This document shows, in pieces, positions 59,325-64,000 of a DNA stretch of 64,000 bases. This DNA comes from Bradyrhizobium sp. CCGE-LA001 (GTDB lineage: Bacteria; Pseudomonadota; Alphaproteobacteria; Rhizobiales; Xanthobacteraceae). The stretch is taken from contig NZ_CP013949.1 in NCBI RefSeq assembly GCF_000296215.2, positions 5,821,501-5,885,500 of the forward strand. Reading direction: 5' to 3'. The notes beneath the pieces were generated by a model, which saw only the letters and a program-made list of their open reading frames with translations, made no database searches and was not told where the DNA came from. The first letter of the stretch is position 1. Each line of letters begins with the position of its first letter. The position numbers and the translations under genes were made by a program.

Positions 59325-59993
59325 TCAATTCGAAGTGATCTTGCCGCCCCGCATGGACACGAGCTTGTCCTCACGAAACCGGAGAATGAACCATGCGGTC
59401 TCATCGAAACCGTTTGCGAGCTTTCCCGCGTGAGAATACATCATCTGAGCAGCCTCCGACTCCGACGGCGGTCCCAGCGCTTTGACGACCTCCATCCGCG
59501 ACATACCCAAATGCAGCTTGCCGTCGAAGACGACGTGCGCGAACTTTTCGGGGATGATGGGGCAATCGGTCGAGGTCTCCTTGTCTTTCTCGGCGAGCTC
59601 TTCCACGATCTGCGTGACGAGATGGTCCGGGCCACCCATCTCTCCGTGGGACACGACCCATAATCGATACTGCGCGCGCCTATAACACAGCCAATAGATG
59701 CTATCTCCAGCGTGGCCCTGGTGTTGGATGGCCCCTTCGCCCACGGCTTTGCGCACCGCGCCGAGCCGTGTCTCTTCGAAGCGGCCGGCGAATGCGCCGA
59801 GCGAAAAGCGGGTCGCCAACCTCTTCACGACCGTCGGCTTCACGCGCTCGAACGCTTGTTCGTCGATTGGCGGCGGCGGTGTCTGTGCGGAGCAGTCGCC
59901 CGCGGGGATCACGAAAAGCAGAAGCAGCACGAAGAGCGCCTTTCGACCATCAACTCCGAATTGCCTCACATTTGAGGTTAAGCGCTTCTGCAT
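59325..59993 (-). CDS. Secreted protein of unknown function
   Basis: The 222-residue product has an N-terminal signal-like segment (ALFVLLLLFVIPAGDCSAQ) and a mature domain with YWLCYRRAQYRLWVVSHGE and HLGMSRMEVVKALGPPSES, the latter resembling lipoprotein SmpA/BamE-like helical repeats. I do not recognise a family. It is convergent with the membrane protein gene at 58779-59228. Confidence 0.6.
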   Translation of the reverse strand: MQKRLTSNVRQFGVDGRKALFVLLLLFVIPAGDCSAQTPPPPIDEQAFERVKPTVVKRLATRFSLGAFAGRFEETRLGAVRKAVGEGAIQHQGHAGDSIYWLCYRRAQYRLWVVSHGEMGGPDHLVTQIVEELAEKDKETSTDCPIIPEKFAHVVFDGKLHLGMSRMEVVKALGPPSESEAAQMMYSHAGKLANGFDETAWFILRFREDKLVSMRGGKITSN

Positions 59994-60249
59994 GATTCAA
60001 TTGCTCATCATTTTATTTTGGCTCGATGCTTTCTTCATCCGCCGCCATTTCCCGAACCCGCTTCCGACCCTTGGTCGGGGTCACAACTCAAATGGTTCAT
60101 ACACGAACTCGGTCAGCATCCGGTTCGGGTCAGAGGCCGCCCTCGTTAGCCAAGATACCTTGATCACCCACCTCTCGGAAGCGGACGTAGCGGCGCCTTC
60201 GATCGGGATGTGCGCGGCAATGGAGCCACTGCGCGAATCGGCGACTTCA

Positions 60250-60540
60250 GGCTCGTGCTTGGGTCTCGTGTGGGGCAAACGAAAATCCTAAGGATGCCAC
60301 GAGCGCAAAGTGATTTGTGAGCGGATTCATAAAGAAAAAGTGCTTGCTTGTCGGAGAAATGCCGCCTCGGTGTGAAGAAGCGGCGCTGCAGCAACTGCTG
60401 GCTTGCCTGCTCAGTGCGGCCGGCATGCAGACCTCATCGTTCGGCCGGAGCAAGCGGATGACGACTGGCATCCCGTCCCGCAGAAATTCGCTGCGAGCAT
60501 AATTTGCTGCGTCGACCTGTGTTTTGGCACCGCGTTTGGT
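60250..60540 (-). pseudogene. Decayed GNAT acetyltransferase
   Basis: Minus-strand frames contain parts of a GNAT N-terminus: YARSEFLRDGMPVVIRLLRP and NDE, then in another frame RRFFTPRRHFSDKQALFLYE, then back in the first, PLTNHFALVASLGF. At least two frameshifts separate them. No intact acetyltransferase remains. The rest of the 59994-60591 gap is without recognisable genes. Confidence 0.6.
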
Positions 60541-60591
60541 GGCGGCATCCGCACGCCATCTGTGGTGAAGCCGTGTTCTGCCGACCATCCG

Positions 60592-60605
60592 TTGATCTGG
60601 ATCAA
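60592..60605 (+). promoter_or_regulatory. FNR/FixK2 box upstream of the AI-2E family gene
   Basis: TTGATCTGGATCAA is a perfect TTGAT-N4-ATCAA site, centred 75 bp before the chosen start codon. Confidence 0.82.
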
Positions 60606-60673
60606 GCTCGCAGACCGGGGGCGGCCCTCGACTCCAGGGATGGCGTCACTCCACTGGATGCAGGCCTCACATC

Positions 60674-61765
60674 TTGAAAACGCTTCGTCACCTTTTCTCT
60701 AGCGACGATATCGTGCAACTCGCGATCAGGCTTGGACTGCTGGCGCTGCTGATCCTGTGGACCTTCTTCATCATCAAGCCGTTCGTGCCGATCCTGACCT
60801 GGAGCGCGGTGCTTGCCGTGGCATTCTATCCCGCCTTCACTTGGCTGGCCAAATGCCTAGGGGGTCGCCCGCGGACGGCGGCGATCATCCTGACCGTGAT
60901 CATGCTCGGCATCGTCATCGGTCCCGCGGCCTGGCTTGGCATCAGCGCTGTCGAGGGGATCAAGGACATTGCAAGCCAGATCGGCACCGGCGACGTCGTG
61001 CTCCAAGCCGCGCCCGAGCAAATCAAGGGGTGGCCGTTGATCGGCCCGCACCTTTATGATCTCTGGAACCTCGCCTACACCAATGTCCGGGCCGTGCTGC
61101 GCGAGATCACGCCCTATCTGAAACCGATTGCAGGTGTCCTGTTGTCGCTCGCCGGCAGCGCGGGAGTCGGGACGCTGCAATTCCTGCTGTCGGTGCTGAT
61201 GGCCGGCTTCCTGTTTCCCCATGGCCCTCGGCTTGCAGGCGCGATCCGTGGCTTCCTGTTCCGGATCGTGCCGGGCCAGAGCGAGCATTTCCTGGAGCTC
61301 TCCGGTGCGACTATCCGCGCGGTGTCGCAAGGCGTGATCGGGGTTGCGATCATCCAGGCGCTGTTGGCCGGCGTGGGCTTCAAGCTGGCCGCTATTCCGA
61401 GCGCGGGGCTGCTCGCGATCATCGTGATGTTGCTCTCGATCGTGCAGATCGGCGCGGCCGTCGTTTTCCTCCCCGTGGTGATCTGGGTTTGGATGAGCAT
61501 GGATGTCATGCCGGCGCTGCTGTTCACCATCTTCTTCGCCATCGTCGGTCTGCTCGACAACATCCTGAAGCCGTTGGTGATGGGGCGCGGACTGACCACG
61601 CCGACGCTGGTCATCCTGGTCGGGGTGATCGGCGGAACCATCGCGCACGGGATCATCGGCCTCTTCATCGGGCCGATCATCCTCGCCGTTGCCTGGGAGC
61701 TCGTGGCGGCCTGGATCCGCATCGAGCGTGCAGTGGAGGTGCCACACGTCGTCGCCGACCGTTGA
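60674..61765 (+). CDS. AI-2E family membrane transporter
   Basis: The 363-residue protein has the eight-helix AI-2E/YdiK/PerM layout: LALLILWTFFIIKPFVPILT near the start, a soluble loop of about 80 residues, and the C-terminal segment LDNILKPLVMGRGLTTPTLV with VIGGTIAHGIIGLFIGPIIL. The family includes autoinducer-2 exporters and sodium/proton antiporters; substrate is not predictable here. The start is TTG at 60674, as no ATG or GTG lies between the upstream FixK box and the first membrane helix in frame. Confidence 0.88.
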   Translation: MKTLRHLFSSDDIVQLAIRLGLLALLILWTFFIIKPFVPILTWSAVLAVAFYPAFTWLAKCLGGRPRTAAIILTVIMLGIVIGPAAWLGISAVEGIKDIASQIGTGDVVLQAAPEQIKGWPLIGPHLYDLWNLAYTNVRAVLREITPYLKPIAGVLLSLAGSAGVGTLQFLLSVLMAGFLFPHGPRLAGAIRGFLFRIVPGQSEHFLELSGATIRAVSQGVIGVAIIQALLAGVGFKLAAIPSAGLLAIIVMLLSIVQIGAAVVFLPVVIWVWMSMDVMPALLFTIFFAIVGLLDNILKPLVMGRGLTTPTLVILVGVIGGTIAHGIIGLFIGPIILAVAWELVAAWIRIERAVEVPHVVADR

Positions 61766-61775
61766 CCTAAATCAA
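61762..61775 (+). promoter_or_regulatory. FNR/FixK2 box downstream of AI-2E gene
   Basis: TTGACCTAAATCAA is an exact TTGA-N6-TCAA dyad that overlaps the AI-2E stop codon. It is centred about 93 bp before the small gene at 61862. Confidence 0.72.
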
Positions 61776-61861
61776 CATTGCCGAGCGCCGGCCACCTACG
61801 GCAATTGGATCTGCCCGCAACAGAATTCCTACTATCCTAGTTGACGGGAGCGAGGTCGGTT

Positions 61862-62032
61862 ATGGCCGGAACCAACAAGCTATCGGTCGAGAAAGCTCTC
61901 GACAAGCTGCGCCAGGATGATCAGCCCAAATCGAGCAGCGAACGACTGGACGAAAAGAGTGAAGACCTCGGTCGAGAGATCAAGCGAATGAGGGCTCAGC
62001 GATTGCGACTCGAACGCAAGTCGTCGAAGTAA
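61862..62032 (+). CDS. Small charged coiled-coil protein
   Basis: The 56-residue product (MAGTNKLSVEKALDKLRQDD start, then EKSEDLGREIKRMRAQRLRL) is almost entirely charged helix, with no signal peptide. No family recognised. The start ATG at 61862 is preferred to an upstream TTG. Confidence 0.5.
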   Translation: MAGTNKLSVEKALDKLRQDDQPKSSSERLDEKSEDLGREIKRMRAQRLRLERKSSK

Positions 62033-62125
62033 AGCAGACGACCGGCAGCGGCCTGCGCAGGTGTGGCCAGGTTCGCCATGCCTGTCAGGCAGTGGGATCG
62101 AGCAGACAAAGGCTGGAGAAAGTCG

Positions 62126-62389
62126 ATGTGGGTGCTGATGTATGTCTTTTCCTATTCCATCAGTCCCGCCGCGACGAACGACAAGGCCGAATGGCGGCTG
62201 CTTCCAACGGTCGTCTTCCAGGAGTTCTCCAATGAGGAGCGGTGCCGGAAAGCCAAAGTCACGCTTGAAGGAAGTTTGAGCGAGGCGGGAGCCAAGCTCA
62301 GAAGCGGGTTGGAAGATTTGAAGAGCCTCGGCAAAGCGGATCCGGCCCAGATCATTATCGCATACAACGTGGAATGCCTGCCTAAATAG
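62126..62389 (+). CDS. Small protein of unknown function
   Basis: The 87-residue product starts MWVLMYVFSYSISPAATNDK and contains EWRLLPTVVFQEFSNEERC. The short hydrophobic start may be a signal or an ordinary beta strand. GGAGA lies before the ATG at 62126. No family recognised. Confidence 0.5.
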   Translation: MWVLMYVFSYSISPAATNDKAEWRLLPTVVFQEFSNEERCRKAKVTLEGSLSEAGAKLRSGLEDLKSLGKADPAQIIIAYNVECLPK

Positions 62390-62578
62390 ACATATGCAGC
62401 GGGTTCGACCCGGTGCTCGAATGAGACAACCACGCTGGCCCACTCGCCTTATGGAGCGGAAGACACTCCGCATCACAATACATCAGAAGGTCTGCTTTGG
62501 GTCCACACGCAGTCCGGCGGCGCTTGCGTAAGGTCAGCTACGGCCACAAGCCGCCCTTCGCTTGGAGCAAACTAAACC

Positions 62579-63556
62579 CTATTCGATCACCTCGTCAGCG
62601 CGAAGTAGTAATGAGGTCGGCACGCTGAGGCCGAGCGCCTTGGCAGTTCTCATGTTGATCACCAACTCGTATTTGATCGGCAGTTCTACAGGTATATCGG
62701 CAGGTTTGGCGCCTTTGAATATCTTATCGACGTAGGCTCCTGCGCGGCGGAACAGTTCTGTCACATCGGGCCCGTAGACGATCAATCCGCCGATGGCGAA
62801 TTGACGCCAGAGATGCAACGCCGGCAGTCGATGCTTCGCGGCGAGTTCGACAACTCGGGGGCCTTGGACAACGGTCAGGGCATCGCCCAAGACAATCAAT
62901 GCCTCAGCACGCTGGTCGGCGGCCGAGGCGAAAGCAGTGTCGAGCTCCTCTGGAGTGGTCGCCTCGACAATCTGCAGAGCTATGCCCAAATTCCGCGCCG
63001 TGCGAGGTACCTCCTCGGCCAATACCAGCCTGTGCATTGGGTTACCGCGATTGACCAGGATCGCGATGTTCGATGCGCCAGGCACCAGCTCGCGGAGGAT
63101 GTCTATCGATTTTGACAGCGCGACCCCCTGGGAGGTCGCAAGGCCCGTTATGTTGCCTCCTGGCCGCGACAGACTTCGCACCAGGCCAAGCCCCACCGGA
63201 TCAAAAACAGCCACGAAGACTATCGGAATGGTCGCGGCCGCCGATTTCAGGGCTTCGGCTGCTCGAGGTCCCGCAGCGATCAGCACATCGGGCCGGAGAG
63301 CAATCAGCTCGTCAACCGAACTTGATAGTCGGTCCGGCGGTTGGGAAAACCGATACTCGACTGCCAGGTTTTCTCCATCGATCCATCCGTGCCTTCGCAG
63401 CCCATCGAACAGAGCCAGTTCGGCTTGATTGAGTGCCTTCCCGCTTCCATCACCTAAAGCAAGAAAGCCGAGCCGACGACGTTTCCCCTGGGCGCGCGAA
63501 CAACGGAGCGAAATAAGCAGCGCTGCAGTGCCTGCTATGAACGTCCGCCGTTGCAT
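62579..63556 (-). CDS. ABC transporter substrate-binding protein (TrpX/ABC_sub_bind type)
   Basis: The 325-residue protein has a signal peptide (MQRRTFIAGTAALLISLRCS) and the ABC_sub_bind fold: LGFLALGDGSGKA, VDELIALRPDVLIAAGPRAA and IPIVFVAVFDPVGLGLVRSL with PGGNITG. Related proteins bind tryptophan, tyrosine or aromatic acids. No permease or ATPase gene is adjacent, as is common for this rhizobial family. Confidence 0.88.
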   Translation of the reverse strand: MQRRTFIAGTAALLISLRCSRAQGKRRRLGFLALGDGSGKALNQAELALFDGLRRHGWIDGENLAVEYRFSQPPDRLSSSVDELIALRPDVLIAAGPRAAEALKSAAATIPIVFVAVFDPVGLGLVRSLSRPGGNITGLATSQGVALSKSIDILRELVPGASNIAILVNRGNPMHRLVLAEEVPRTARNLGIALQIVEATTPEELDTAFASAADQRAEALIVLGDALTVVQGPRVVELAAKHRLPALHLWRQFAIGGLIVYGPDVTELFRRAGAYVDKIFKGAKPADIPVELPIKYELVINMRTAKALGLSVPTSLLLRADEVIE

Positions 63557-63873
63557 TCGACCCTCATCACGGCGCGAGGACCAATGCGCATAGTATCACG
63601 TCTCGATAATCGCCGCCCTCTGTGCTGCATATGTTGCGGCGCGAAGCGGCTCGTGGCTCAGGACAAATATGGGCTACGGTGCGTGAGGCTCCGACGGCCA
63701 AGATGACGATGTCTGCTCCGCCACTGCCGCGCTACGCTGCCTGCCAAGAGCGTCGGGCTCCTTTTCTTCATAGCGGAACCACTGAAGAGCCAGGTCGATC
63801 CCTCCGCATAAGGGCTGATTGCGTCGCCCGGATGTCCGGCTATAATTGCGTCATTGATGTTGTCGTACTGCGC
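63557..63873. other. 317-bp intergenic region upstream of the LuxR-like gene
   Basis: No repeat or RNA element recognised. An antisense open frame of 80 residues at 63658-63900 is a weak candidate and overlaps the start of the LuxR-like gene. Confidence 0.4.
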
Positions 63874-64000
63874 ATGAACGGATTTGGGCATCTCGATCAT
63901 CTGATTGACCGCATCTACGAGGCCGGGCTGATCACCTCATTGTGGCCCGAGATCCTCGGTGAAATCGGTCACGCTATTGGTGGGAATGGCGGCCTGCTCT
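63874..64000 (+). CDS. LuxR-family regulator, N-terminal fragment (3' truncated by window edge)
   Basis: The 42 visible codons read MNGFGHLDHLIDRIYEAGLI and TSLWPEILGEIGHAIGGNGG. This matches the start of a rhizobial LuxR-type regulator family with an N-terminal sensing domain and C-terminal HTH. The HTH is beyond the window, so the call is tentative. Confidence 0.5.
   Translation, partial: MNGFGHLDHLIDRIYEAGLITSLWPEILGEIGHAIGGNGGLL

Noticed and set aside
62401..62440. GGTTCGACCC, resembling a tRNA T-loop
   Set aside because: No acceptor, D or anticodon stems can be built around it, so no tRNA is called.
63658..63900. Minus-strand 80-residue open frame near the right edge
   Set aside because: It overlaps the start of the recognisable LuxR-like gene on the other strand and shows no family features.
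1..64000. CRISPR arrays, prophage or complete insertion sequences
   Set aside because: No regularly spaced direct repeats with spacers, no cas genes and no intact transposase were seen. Dispersed palindromes have unequal spacing and belong to several families.

Overview
The window looks like a chromosomal segment of a Bradyrhizobium-type alphaproteobacterium. The evidence is GC-rich coding sequence, a fused cytochrome b/c1 gene behind a 176-residue Rieske gene (the fbcFH arrangement), a fused anthranilate synthase trpE(G) with a trpL leader, a CcrM DNA methyltransferase, and several families of dispersed intergenic palindromes. No rRNA, tRNA, CRISPR array, intact insertion sequence or prophage was seen.

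Layout. 0-13 kb: the end of a uracil-DNA glycosylase gene, a GT39-like membrane protein, rnhB, a VOC protein, a radical SAM protein, a phosphoketolase-acetate kinase operon, a DUF155 protein, a GT2 enzyme, a MarR-GNAT fusion with a large palindromic operator, moaB and a ypfJ-type metallopeptidase. 13-29 kb: ccrM with clustered GANTC sites, two GST genes, a chemoreceptor, a heme oxygenase-bacteriophytochrome pair, DUF1127, a LysR/NTF2-like divergent pair, an FAD monooxygenase, a thioesterase, a GGEEF cyclase and mutY. 29-38 kb: a housekeeping run of DUF721 (DciA-like), dsbA-like, smc, rsm22, lemA and M48 peptidase, followed by two ParA/MinD-like ATPase genes of unknown role. 38-52 kb: an orphan gene, apt, trpL-trpE(G), a ParE-type toxin-antitoxin pair, dienelactone hydrolase, fbcFH, trmL, queE-queD-hemF-HAD and two small unknown genes.

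52-64 kb is accessory in character. It has a TPR adenylate cyclase, an integrase N-terminal stub, a frameshifted cupin gene, a decayed GNAT acetyltransferase and many small secreted or membrane proteins (PepSY, EF-hand, DUF5676-like, a His-rich tandem-repeat protein, DUF2933, AI-2E family). Four perfect TTGA-N6-TCAA sites, the FNR/FixK2-type box, sit 75-93 bp upstream of start codons here. A fifth, looser box precedes the phosphoketolase operon. This suggests a low-oxygen-induced envelope module, which I consider the best candidate for an undescribed system.

At least six dispersed palindrome families fill the gaps between core genes, and a 25-base identical element occurs at 4.6 kb and 50.5 kb. 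Starts were re-chosen where ribosome binding sites or known family lengths argued for it. Functional calls rest on motif recognition only; no database search was run.
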